A stretch of DNA of 64,000 nucleotides from CALNYS01 sp942490855 (GTDB taxonomy: Bacteria; Planctomycetota; Phycisphaerae; Phycisphaerales; UBA1924), in contig CALNYS010000005.1 of assembly GCA_942490855.1 (NCBI GenBank), positions 248,001 to 312,000 on the forward strand. Direction: 5' to 3'. The position numbers and the translations under genes are program-made. Below are positions 32,132 through 40,025 of the stretch, in pieces; position 1 is the stretch's first letter, and each line of letters starts with the position of its first letter. Under the pieces are notes generated by a model that saw only the letters and a program-made list of their open reading frames with translations, was not told the DNA's origin and ran no database searches.

Positions 32132-33520
32132 ATGATGAAACCACTGATCGGCGTTGCTGCTCTTCTCACGCTCTCGGGGTGTGCTTCGCGCCCGGGCCTG
32201 GTTCCTGCGGCGCCGGCGGGCGACGCTCGCGCGGAGGTCCGTGCGATGATGGGCGAGGTGTCGCCCGAGCGGGTCAAGGGGAACGTGGAGAAGCTCGCCT
32301 CGTTCGGCACGCGCCACACGCTGTCGGACACGGAGAGCGACACGCGGGGGATCGGGGCGTCGCGGCGCTGGATCCTGGGCGAGTTCGCGTCCTACGCCGA
32401 GGCGAGCGGGCGCTCGGGCGACGAGACGATGGAGTGCTTCCTCGACTCGAACCCGGTCGAGCCCGACGGGCGGCGGATCGGTCGCGCGGTGGACGTGCAG
32501 AACGTGGTGGCGGTGCTGCCTGGTTCGATGCCCGAGGCGCGGGGGCGGCTGTACTACGTGCTGGGTCATAACGACTCGCGGAACAGCGACGCGAACGATT
32601 TTACGAACGACGCGCCGGGCGCGAACGACGACGCGTCGGGCGTCTCGCTGCTGATGGAGCTGGCGCGCGTGATGAGCGGTCGGCGGTTTGATTCGACGAT
32701 CGTTTTCATGGCGACGAGCGGCGAGGAGCAGGGCCTCTACGGCGCGCGCGAGCACGCGAAGAAGCGCGTCGGCGCGGGGTCGGACATCCGTGCGGTGCTC
32801 AACAACGACACCGTCGGCGACCCGAGCGGGGCGGACGGGCAGGACGCGAGCGGCGAGGTGCGGGTGTTCTCCGAGGGGCTCCCGCCGAACGCGAGCGCAG
32901 AGGACGCGGGCGCGATCCGTCGGCTTGGCGCGGAGAACGACTCATCGAGCCGGCAGCTGGCGCGGTACGTCGATGAGGTCGGGCGGCTGTACAAGACGGA
33001 CGTGCAGGCGCGGATGATCTACCGCCACGATCGGTTCCTGCGCGGCGGGGATCACACGCCCTTTAACGAGCTGGGCGTCGCGGCGGTGCGGTTCGTGGAG
33101 GTCCACGAGAACTACGACCGCCAGCACCAGGACGTGCGCGTCGAGGGCGGCGTTTCCTACGGCGACCTGCCCGAGCACGTGGACGGGGACTACCTCGCGG
33201 GCGTGACGCGTTTGAACCTCGCGACGCTGGCACACCTGGCGAACGCGCCGTCGGTCCCGGGCGATGCGCGGATCATCACGGCGGACCTGACGAACGACAC
33301 GACGGTGCGCTGGACGCGCAGCCCCGAGCCGGACACCGTGGGGTACGAGGTGGTGTGGCGGGCGACGACGAGCCCGGTGTGGGAGCACTCTCGCGACGCG
33401 GGCGACGTGAGCGAGGCGACGATCGAACTGAGCAAGGACAACTGGATCTTCGGCGTGCGCGCCTACGATCGCGACGGGTACCGCAGCCCGGTCGCGACGC
33501 TCACCGCCGCGAGGGAGTAG
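32132..33520 (+). CDS. Lipoprotein M28-family zinc metallopeptidase
   Basis: The start is ATG 32132 (a second ATG is at 32135); 462 residues. The signal peptide ends in a lipobox (LLTLSGCASRPG), so the protein is a lipoprotein. The peptidase domain (about 60-360) carries the M28 metal and catalytic residues: His and Asp in VLGHNDSRNSDAND, Asp in GANDDASGVSLL, Glu pair in ATSGEEQGLYGARE, Asp in NNDTVGDPSG, and His in RFVEVHENYDRQHQ. The last 100 residues form a fibronectin-III-like module (TVRWTRSPEPDTVGYEVVW). Known relatives are aminopeptidases; the peptides cleaved are unknown. Confidence 0.9.
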   Translation: MMKPLIGVAALLTLSGCASRPGLVPAAPAGDARAEVRAMMGEVSPERVKGNVEKLASFGTRHTLSDTESDTRGIGASRRWILGEFASYAEASGRSGDETMECFLDSNPVEPDGRRIGRAVDVQNVVAVLPGSMPEARGRLYYVLGHNDSRNSDANDFTNDAPGANDDASGVSLLMELARVMSGRRFDSTIVFMATSGEEQGLYGAREHAKKRVGAGSDIRAVLNNDTVGDPSGADGQDASGEVRVFSEGLPPNASAEDAGAIRRLGAENDSSSRQLARYVDEVGRLYKTDVQARMIYRHDRFLRGGDHTPFNELGVAAVRFVEVHENYDRQHQDVRVEGGVSYGDLPEHVDGDYLAGVTRLNLATLAHLANAPSVPGDARIITADLTNDTTVRWTRSPEPDTVGYEVVWRATTSPVWEHSRDAGDVSEATIELSKDNWIFGVRAYDRDGYRSPVATLTAARE

Positions 33521-33525
33521 ATCGC

Positions 33526-34356
33526 ATGGGCCAGCCGGTCATTGTTGTTGACGCGTTCACCGACACCCCCTTCTGCGGCAACCCCGCCGCGGTGTGCCCG
33601 CTTGAGGCGCCGGGCGACAGCGGGTGGATGCAGCGGGTCGCCGCGGAGATGAACCTGTCGGAGACGGTTTTCGTGACGCCAACCGCTGGCGTCTCATGGG
33701 GCATCCGCTGGTTCACGCCGACGCAGGAGGTCGAGCTGTGCGGGCACGCGACGCTCGCGGCGTCGCACGCGCTGTGGGAATCCGGGCGCGCGCCGACGGA
33801 CGCGCCGATCGTCTACGACTCGATGAGCGGCGCGCTCAGCGCGACGCGCGACGACGACGGCGTGATCTCGCTCGATTTCCCCGCGATCCCCCCTACTGAA
33901 GAGCCGATCCCTGACGCGCTGCGTGCCACGCTCGCGGGCGTGCGCTGGTTCGGGGGCGGCGGCACGAAGATGCTGGCGCTGCTCGAGAACGCCGACGCGG
34001 TGCGCGGGTTCGTGCCCGATCTCCCGGCGATCGCGTCGTTCGAGCGCGTCGGGCTGATCGTGACGGCCGAGGGCGATGCCCCCGGCGTGGACTTCGTGTC
34101 GCGGTTCTTTGCGCCGGGGGTGGGCGTTGACGAGGACCCGGTGTGCGGGTCGGCGCACTGCGTGCTGACGCCGTTCTGGAGCGGGCGGCTGGGGAAGGAC
34201 GTTCTGAGTGCGCGCCAGCTGTCAGCGCGCGGCGGGGAGCTTCGGCTCGCGCTGCGGGGTCAGCGGGTGGCGCTGGGCGGTCGCGCGGTGACGACGCTGC
34301 GCGGCGAGCTGAGCGGTGCGGCGAGCGCTGCGCCTCAGGGCGCGTCGCTGGGCTGA
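33526..34356 (+). CDS. PhzF-family isomerase/epimerase
   Basis: The start ATG 33526 lies 5 bases after the M28 stop; 276 residues. The two PhzF half-domains are recognisable: VDAFTDTPFCGNPAAVCPL, MNLSETVFVTP (Glu is the proposed general acid/base) and WFTPTQEVELCGHATLAASH; and FAPGVGVDEDPVCGSAHCVL in the C-terminal half. Family members act as isomerases or epimerases; most, as probably here, are unrelated to phenazine. The last 22 bases overlap the end of the convergent DUF4190 gene. Confidence 0.92.
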   Translation: MGQPVIVVDAFTDTPFCGNPAAVCPLEAPGDSGWMQRVAAEMNLSETVFVTPTAGVSWGIRWFTPTQEVELCGHATLAASHALWESGRAPTDAPIVYDSMSGALSATRDDDGVISLDFPAIPPTEEPIPDALRATLAGVRWFGGGGTKMLALLENADAVRGFVPDLPAIASFERVGLIVTAEGDAPGVDFVSRFFAPGVGVDEDPVCGSAHCVLTPFWSGRLGKDVLSARQLSARGGELRLALRGQRVALGGRAVTTLRGELSGAASAAPQGASLG

Positions 34357-35006
34357 TCGGGCGTCGCGTCTTCGAGGGCATCCGGCAGCGCGGGCGTCGC
34401 GCCGGGCTGGGGCAGGCCGCCCCACGACGCGCGGTTGATGTTGCCGTAGCCGTGGTGGAGCTCGAAGCTGAAGTCGCTGTTGGCGTAGGAGACCTCGCCC
34501 AGGAGGTCGTCTGAGTTGGCGATGATCCCGTCGGGGCCAGCGCTGATGAGCAGGTAGGCGTTCCCGTCGGCGCTGGGGACGTAGACGAACTCGTTGCCCC
34601 AGGTGTCGGTGAGGGAGGCGGCGGCGAGGTTGAGCTCGTCGAGGCTCGCGGGGACGACGCTGTTGGCGTCGCGGTAGTCGTGGATGCTCGTCACGATCTC
34701 GAAGGCGTTCTGCCCGATGGCGGCGACGATCGCGAAGCCGGCGGCGAGGATGCCTAGGCCCATCAGGCTCATCACGACGCCGAGGCCGATCACGAAGAAG
34801 AGCACCACAAACCCGGCGAGCCCGATGAGGCTGAGCACGAGGCCGGCGATCGCGAAGCCCTTGGGCTGCTTGCCGAGGCCGATGATCGAGAAGATCAGGC
34901 TGATCGGGGACAGCAAGCCGCCGCAACCGACCAGGCTGACGATGGAGATGATGAATCCGATAAGGCCCATGGTGTTCGAGTTGTTCTTGGGTGCGTCGTA
35001 GTCCAT
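34335..35006 (-). CDS. DUF4190-like membrane protein with a GspG-like C-terminal domain
   Basis: The 223-residue protein has two to four N-terminal membrane helices with the DUF4190 pattern (GLIGFIISIVSLVGCGGLL, QPKGFAIAGLVLSLIGLAGF). Residues about 105-180 read like the globular part of type II pseudopilin GspG: LTDTWGNEFVYVPSADGNAY and LISAGPDGIIANSDDLLGEV, with Asp residues that bind calcium in GspG. There is no prepilin leader, so the helices replace the pseudopilin anchor. The combination suggests a membrane-anchored extracytoplasmic domain of unknown role. It is divergent from the glycine-rich gene at 35135. Confidence 0.7.
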   Translation of the reverse strand: MDYDAPKNNSNTMGLIGFIISIVSLVGCGGLLSPISLIFSIIGLGKQPKGFAIAGLVLSLIGLAGFVVLFFVIGLGVVMSLMGLGILAAGFAIVAAIGQNAFEIVTSIHDYRDANSVVPASLDELNLAAASLTDTWGNEFVYVPSADGNAYLLISAGPDGIIANSDDLLGEVSYANSDFSFELHHGYGNINRASWGGLPQPGATPALPDALEDATPDQPSDAP

Positions 35007-35134
35007 GGTGTGGTTATGCCCTATGGGGAGCCGTGGGTTTCACGGCGGGTGGTTTTTGGCTTGCTTCGGCGTTTCTCAATCGTCAGGATCGACGATAACT
35101 CTACAGGATCGTTTTTTTACTGGGGGATCGGACC

Positions 35135-36814
35135 ATGCTTTCTCGTTCGCTCGCGCTTTCGCTTGTTTCTGGGATGTGCTTCGGGACGGCGGCGCTCGCC
35201 GGCCCGGCGTGCGGTGTGTTCGTCGCGCCGGATGGTTCGGACACGCCGGGGGGCGGGCTGAGCTCGTCGGACCCGGTGGCGACGATCAACTTCGCGATGG
35301 CGCGCGCGCAGGCCGAAGGTCTGTCGTGCGTGTTCGTGCAGGCGGGGACGTACAAGGAGATCGTGACGCTGATCGACGGGGTGACGCTCGACGGCGGGTA
35401 CGACGCGAACTGGGAGCGGGACGCGTTCGTGTTCCCGGCCCACCTTGTTGAGATCGTGGGCGGGGCGGACGCCGGGCTGGGGCACTACGCGACGGCGATC
35501 CTCGACAACGCCCCGAACGGCGCGACGATCAGCAACCTCACGCTCGTCACCCCCGACGCGATGGGCGTGATGAACGGGAGCGGGCTCAACGCGTACGGGG
35601 TGTACGCGAACGCTTCGGGGACGTTGACGATCGAAGACGTGCGCATCGCGTGCGGCAACGGCGCCAGCGGCGGCGACGGCAAGGCCGGGACGGACGCGAC
35701 GCAGTCGTCGGCGCCCCTCGGGACCAACGGCGAGGCCGGGGGCTCGGCCCCGAACTGTGACTCGACGACGCAGGCGAATGGAGGGAGCGGGGCGCAGAAC
35801 GGCCTGGTTGGTCCTTCGAGCCGCGGCGGCAACGGGGGGCGCGGCGGGACGGCTGACACCCGTTGCAGCTTCCCCCCTGACAACGACTCCAACCCCGGGT
35901 TCCCGGGGCTCAACGCGACGCTGGCGCTCAACGGCGTGTACGGCGACGGCGGGAACGGCGGCTCGGCCAACTGCGGCCCCGGGGCGTCCGGTCTCGACGG
36001 GCGCGTCGTTGACGGCGACGGCGGAAGCGGCGGCGGGGGCGGCGTCCTCGTCGGCGCTTCGTGGGTGAGTCTCCCGGGCGATGACGGTTCGATCGGCGAG
36101 CACGGCGGCGGAGGCGGCGGGGGCGGCGGCGCCGGCGGCTGCGACGCCGGGGGCGGTTCCTACGGCGCGGGCGGCGGTGGCGGGGGCGCCGGCGGCGCGC
36201 GCGCCGGCTTCGCGGGTACGGGCGGCGATGGCGGCGGCGGGAGCTTCGGCGTCTTCGCGATCGATACCGACGTCGTGGCCTTGAACACGAACATCATCCG
36301 CGGCGCCGGCGGCGACGGGGGCAACGGCGGCGACGCCGGACTCGGGCAGCCCGGCGGATCCGGCGGGGCGGGCGGACAGCCCGCCGGCGCCGGTCAGCCC
36401 GGTGGCAGCGGCGGTGACGGCGGGCGCGGCGGGCACTCCGGCGCGGGCGGCGGCGGCGCGGGCGGGCCCTCGGTCGGCTTGTACGTCAGCGGCGGGACGC
36501 TCAGCGCCCTCAGCATGACGTACAACGGCGGGGCCGCCGGCACGGGCGGCGACGCGGGGGCGTCTCCCGGCGGGGCGTCGGCCGGCGGGGCGGGCAACAA
36601 CGGCTTCCTGCTGGAAACCGTCTTCACCGCGCGCGGCGCGATCGGCGATGCCGGCGCCCAGCGCCTGGCCGAACGCCTCGACGCACGCGGCGCGCTCTGC
36701 GACGCGGCGCCGTGTGTCGTCAGCACGGTCTGCAACGCGGACCTCAACGACGACGGCGTCGTGGACTCAGCCGACCTTGCGATCCTGCTCGCGGCGTGGG
36801 GCGCGTGCCCGTAA
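35135..36814 (+). CDS. Glycine-rich secreted protein with dockerin-like tail, copy 1
   Basis: The 559-residue protein has a signal peptide (MLSRSLALSLVSGMCFGTAA), a parallel beta-helix-like N-terminal part (about 25-180, with SCVFVQAGTYKEIVTLIDG typical of DUF1565-type repeats), a long Gly-rich region (about 180-520) dominated by GGxGG patterns, and a single dockerin-like unit at the end (DLNDDGVVDSADLAILLAAW, then GACP). It is a close relative of the gene at 37130; the first 160 residues and the tail align without large gaps. Upstream regions of both genes are also similar. The role is likely structural, at the surface or in the matrix; this is inference. Confidence 0.88.
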   Translation: MLSRSLALSLVSGMCFGTAALAGPACGVFVAPDGSDTPGGGLSSSDPVATINFAMARAQAEGLSCVFVQAGTYKEIVTLIDGVTLDGGYDANWERDAFVFPAHLVEIVGGADAGLGHYATAILDNAPNGATISNLTLVTPDAMGVMNGSGLNAYGVYANASGTLTIEDVRIACGNGASGGDGKAGTDATQSSAPLGTNGEAGGSAPNCDSTTQANGGSGAQNGLVGPSSRGGNGGRGGTADTRCSFPPDNDSNPGFPGLNATLALNGVYGDGGNGGSANCGPGASGLDGRVVDGDGGSGGGGGVLVGASWVSLPGDDGSIGEHGGGGGGGGGAGGCDAGGGSYGAGGGGGGAGGARAGFAGTGGDGGGGSFGVFAIDTDVVALNTNIIRGAGGDGGNGGDAGLGQPGGSGGAGGQPAGAGQPGGSGGDGGRGGHSGAGGGGAGGPSVGLYVSGGTLSALSMTYNGGAAGTGGDAGASPGGASAGGAGNNGFLLETVFTARGAIGDAGAQRLAERLDARGALCDAAPCVVSTVCNADLNDDGVVDSADLAILLAAWGACP

Positions 36815-36823
36815 CGAGCGCGC

Positions 36824-36937
36824 ATGGGTGAATTCTTGCTCTCCGCGGCGCTCGTTGTGGTGAACGTCGAGACGAGCGTGATGCGCGAACAGTTCAGGCT
36901 GATCGGGGCCGCCGGTCCGCCGCAACTGTCAGCCTGA
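36824..36937 (+). pseudogene. Relic of a duplicated DUF1294 gene start
   Basis: Just after the first glycine-rich gene the sequence reads GTAACGAGCGCGCATGG, almost the same as GTAACGTGCGCGCATGG after the second copy, where the DUF1294 gene starts. The remaining frame of 37 codons keeps AALVVVNV from the DUF1294 N-terminus (IPAALVVVNVVTFAL) but then diverges and stops at TGA 36935-36937. It marks the 3' edge of a tandem duplication whose second unit kept the complete DUF1294 gene. Confidence 0.8.
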
Positions 36938-37129
36938 CGAGGGAGCGCTGCAACCGACAAGGCCTGTTGTCGTGGGTTGCTACGCGGCGGCGTTGCCGTT
37001 CGTGGTCTCGGTACGCCTGCTCGGTTACCCCATGTTCCATAGTGGGGGTTCTTTGCTTGCATCGACGCTTGTCCATCGTCAGTATCGATTACAGCGCTGC
37101 TGTTCCGTTCTCTTTACTAGGGGTATTTC

Positions 37130-38836
37130 ATGCTGAGTCGCTCGCTCGTTCTCTCACTCGTGTCCGGGATGTGCTTCGGGACCTCCGCTCTCGCGGGGCC
37201 GGTGTGCGGGATCTTCGTCTCGACGGGCGGCGCTGATGCTCCTGGGGGTGGACTGACGCCCGAGAGCGCGGTGCAGTCGATCTCGTTCGCACTGACGCGG
37301 GCGCAGGACGAAGCGCTTGAATGCGTGTTCGTTCAATCGGGGACGTACAAGGAAATCGTGACGCTGGTTGATGGTGTAACCATCGACGGCGGGTACGACC
37401 TGAATTGGGAGCGCGACGTTTACTCCGATCCCGAGCACGAGGTGCGGATCCTCGGCGCGTCGGACAAGGCGCTCGGGCAGTACGTGACGGTCGTCGCAAC
37501 GAACCTGCCGACCGGCGCGGTGCTCCAGAACCTCGTCATCGAATCACCCGACGCGATGGGATCGACGAACGGGAGCGGGCTGAACACCGCCGGGGTGTAC
37601 GCGATCACCACGACACTGCTGACTCTCGAAGACGTCCGGATCGAGTGCGGCGACGGCGCGCCGGGCGACCGCGGAACGGATGGGACGGACGCGACACAAG
37701 AGCTCCCGCCCAGCGGCGGACGCGGCGGCGACGGCGGGTTCGTCTCCGAATGCGACGACACCACGCGCGGGAGCGGCGGCGCGCCGGCGATGAACGACAC
37801 GGTTGGCGCCGCGAGCCTCGGCGGCGAGGGCGGGGAAGGAGGGACGGCGAATCAACGCTGCACCGGGGTCCCAGTCATCCCCTTCCCCACTATGGGGCTC
37901 CCCGGCGCCGACGCCACGCTGTCGCAATCCGGTGGCTACGGCGAAGGCGGGGCGGGCGGCGCGAACATCTGCACTATTCCGGAAAGTGCTGGCGGCGATG
38001 GCAGTGTCGGGCGGATCATCGACGGGGACGGGGGCGCCGGCGGGGGCGGAGGCGTCCTTCTGGATGGGGCGTGGCACTCGCTCGCGGGCGAACCCGGCAC
38101 GATCGGCGAGCACGGCGGAGGCGGCGGAGGCGGAGGCGGCGCAGGCGGATGCAACACGACGACGAACGCGTTCGGCGCAGGAGGAGGCGGGGGAGGAGCC
38201 GGAGGGGCGCGCTCTGCGCTCGCCGGTACGGGCGGTGAAGGCGGAGGCGGCTCCTTCGGCGTCTTCTCACTCGACAGCAGCCTCTTGCTCATCAATGTCG
38301 AGGTCGTCCAGGGAGACGGCGGGTCGGGCGGGGACGGGGGCGACGGCGGCCTCGGCCAACCCGGTGGCGACGGCGGTCGTCGCGGGCTCCCAGACCTCAG
38401 CGGCCCCGGGGGCGGAAGTCCAGGCGGCGACGGCGGCGACGGCGGACGCGGCGGCCACTCGGGCGCGGGCGGGGGCGGAACGGGCGGACCCTCGGTGGGT
38501 GTGTACCTCGAAGGCGGCGTCTTGAATCAGCTCAGCACGACGTTCGTCCTTGGGAACGCCGGCGCGGGCGGCGCAGGGGGCGCGGGCGGCAGCGTCCAGG
38601 CCAACGGTGCGCCCGGCGCCGACGGCGTCAGCGCAGCCACCGTCACCATCGAGAGCGCCACGGTTGGCGACGAGCTCGGCGCACTGATCGCCGAGCGACT
38701 CAGCGCCCGCGGGAGCGTGTGCGACGTCGTGCCGTGCACCATCGGCGTCTGCCCGCCCGCGGACTTGAACGCCGACGGCGTCGTGGACACCGCTGATCTC
38801 GCGGTCCTGCTCGCGGCGTGGGGCGCGTGCCCGTAA
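37130..38836 (+). CDS. Glycine-rich secreted protein with dockerin-like tail, copy 2
   Basis: This 568-residue tandem paralog of the gene at 35135 has the same plan: signal peptide (MLSRSLVLSLVSGMCFGTSA), beta-helix-like region (CVFVQSGTYKEIVTLVDGVT), Gly-rich region, and the tail DLNADGVVDTADLAVLLAAW with GACP. Differences are spread over the whole gene, with several small in-frame length changes in the Gly-rich part, so the duplication is not recent. The DUF1294 gene begins 9 bases after its stop. Confidence 0.88.
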   Translation: MLSRSLVLSLVSGMCFGTSALAGPVCGIFVSTGGADAPGGGLTPESAVQSISFALTRAQDEALECVFVQSGTYKEIVTLVDGVTIDGGYDLNWERDVYSDPEHEVRILGASDKALGQYVTVVATNLPTGAVLQNLVIESPDAMGSTNGSGLNTAGVYAITTTLLTLEDVRIECGDGAPGDRGTDGTDATQELPPSGGRGGDGGFVSECDDTTRGSGGAPAMNDTVGAASLGGEGGEGGTANQRCTGVPVIPFPTMGLPGADATLSQSGGYGEGGAGGANICTIPESAGGDGSVGRIIDGDGGAGGGGGVLLDGAWHSLAGEPGTIGEHGGGGGGGGGAGGCNTTTNAFGAGGGGGGAGGARSALAGTGGEGGGGSFGVFSLDSSLLLINVEVVQGDGGSGGDGGDGGLGQPGGDGGRRGLPDLSGPGGGSPGGDGGDGGRGGHSGAGGGGTGGPSVGVYLEGGVLNQLSTTFVLGNAGAGGAGGAGGSVQANGAPGADGVSAATVTIESATVGDELGALIAERLSARGSVCDVVPCTIGVCPPADLNADGVVDTADLAVLLAAWGACP

Positions 38837-38845
38837 CGTGCGCGC

Positions 38846-39148
38846 ATGGATGACCTCTCGCTCTGGCTGCTGATCCCCGCGGCGCTCGTTGTGGTGAACG
38901 TCGTGACGTTCGCGCTCTTTTGGATCGACAAGCGGCGCGCGCAGGCCGGGGCGTGGCGGATCCGCGAGCGCACGCTGCTGACGTGGTGCGCCCTGGGCGG
39001 CTGGCCGGCGGGGCTGCTGGCGATGAAGAAGCTGCGCCACAAGACCCGTGACGGGACGTTTCTCGCGCGGTACTGGGCGTGCGTGGGGCTGTGGGCGGCC
39101 GGGCTCGCGGGCGCGCTGTGGATCGGCGACGGCGGGTCGGCGGGGTAA
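38846..39148 (+). CDS. DUF1294 membrane protein
   Basis: The 100-residue protein matches DUF1294 in size and motifs: VVNVVTFALFWIDKRRAQAG, WRIRERTLLTWCALGGWPAG and MKKLRHKTRDGTFLARYW, with three to four membrane segments. The function is unknown; relatives sometimes carry a cold-shock domain, absent here. It is 9 bases downstream of the second glycine-rich gene and could be read from the same transcript. Confidence 0.88.
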   Translation: MDDLSLWLLIPAALVVVNVVTFALFWIDKRRAQAGAWRIRERTLLTWCALGGWPAGLLAMKKLRHKTRDGTFLARYWACVGLWAAGLAGALWIGDGGSAG

Positions 39149-39200
39149 TCGGCGCGGGGCGTTGACGGCGGGGCGCGAGACCGATATTGTTCGGCACGCG

Positions 39201-39217
39201 TTGAGACTGAGTCTCAA
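39201..39217. promoter_or_regulatory. Fur-box-like palindrome upstream of the heme oxygenase unit
   Basis: TTGAGACTGAGTCTCAA is a perfect 8-1-8 inverted repeat; its core TGAGACT-G-AGTCTCA has the 7-1-7 spacing and TGA...TCA ends of the ferric-uptake-regulator box. It lies 33 bases before the small membrane protein and 163 bases before heme oxygenase, a usual Fur target, so iron-dependent repression is likely. Confidence 0.65.
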
Positions 39218-39250
39218 AGAAGCCGCTCCACCCCCAGCCGGACGTGCACC

Positions 39251-39367
39251 GTGACACCCAAAGCCGCCCTGAAACGATTCGGCTCCGTGCTTTTCTTGTT
39301 CTACCTCGTCAAGGGGTTGGTCTGGCTCGGTATCTTTGCGTTCGCGGCGATCGTCGCCACGAAGTAA
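39251..39367 (+). CDS. Small single-pass membrane protein (38 residues)
   Basis: GTG 39251 opens a 38-codon frame: MTPKAALKRFGSVLFLFYLV, then KGLVWLGIFAFAAIVATK and TAA. It has a basic N-terminus and one membrane helix, giving an N-in orientation. It follows the Fur-like box and precedes heme oxygenase by 13 bases, so both genes are probably one iron-regulated unit. It could assist a heme- or iron-handling membrane complex; there is no direct evidence. Confidence 0.65.
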   Translation: MTPKAALKRFGSVLFLFYLVKGLVWLGIFAFAAIVATK

Positions 39368-39380
39368 CCCGGAGCAGTTC

Positions 39381-40004
39381 ATGACCACCACCGCGACGCC
39401 CCCCCTTAGCCAGAAGCTCAAGGACGGGACCTGGGACCTGCACTCGCAGGCCGAGAAGCAGCCTTTCCAGCAGAACCTCGTCAAGGGGCAGGTCTCCCGC
39501 GACGCCTACGGCGGGTGGCTTGCTCAGATGCTGCTCGTTCACTCGGCGCTCGAGAAGCGGCTGCGCACGCTGTGCGACAACGACCCGCGCGTGGCGGCGG
39601 TGGTGAGCGACGAGCAGTACCAAGAGCCGTACCTCCTCGCGGACCTCGCGGCGCTCGGGTACGACCGCCCGGCGACGGCGCTGGAGCGCACGGCGCGCCT
39701 GATCGAGACGATCGAGAACGCCGCGGCGATCCGCCTGCTCGGCTACCACTACGTGCTCGAGGGCTCGAACAACGGCAACGCGTTCATCGCTCGCGCGGTG
39801 CGCCCGGCGCTGGGCCTCGAGCCGGGTTCGGGCGATCGGTACCTCGATCCTTACGGCGAGCGCCAGCGCGCCGTGTGGGGCGCGTTCAAGACGGCGATCG
39901 ACGAGCAGGCGTTTAGCGAGGACGAGCAGACCGCGATGGTCGAGGCCGCCCGCGAGATGTTCGCCGGCATCAGCGAGCTCAGCGCGGCGCTCCCGAGCGA
40001 GTAA
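39381..40004 (+). CDS. Heme oxygenase (biliverdin-forming)
   Basis: The start ATG 39381 has GGAG upstream; 207 residues. The N-terminal segment LKDGTWDLHSQAEKQPFQQN carries the proximal heme-ligand His, and GYHYVLEGSNNGNAFIAR matches the distal helix, where flexible glycines lie over heme (canonical enzymes have G-D-L-S-G-G-x; here it is EGSNNGN). Bacterial heme oxygenases open heme to biliverdin, CO and iron, mainly to win iron from heme. The Fur-like palindrome upstream supports iron control. No heme-uptake genes lie next to it. Confidence 0.9.
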   Translation: MTTTATPPLSQKLKDGTWDLHSQAEKQPFQQNLVKGQVSRDAYGGWLAQMLLVHSALEKRLRTLCDNDPRVAAVVSDEQYQEPYLLADLAALGYDRPATALERTARLIETIENAAAIRLLGYHYVLEGSNNGNAFIARAVRPALGLEPGSGDRYLDPYGERQRAVWGAFKTAIDEQAFSEDEQTAMVEAAREMFAGISELSAALPSE

Positions 40005-40025
40005 GCCAGCCGTAGCCGGACACTT

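Noticed and set aside
33526..34356. Phenazine synthesis cluster because of the PhzF protein
   Set aside because: No other phenazine gene is present, and PhzF-type isomerases are widespread in bacteria that make no phenazines.
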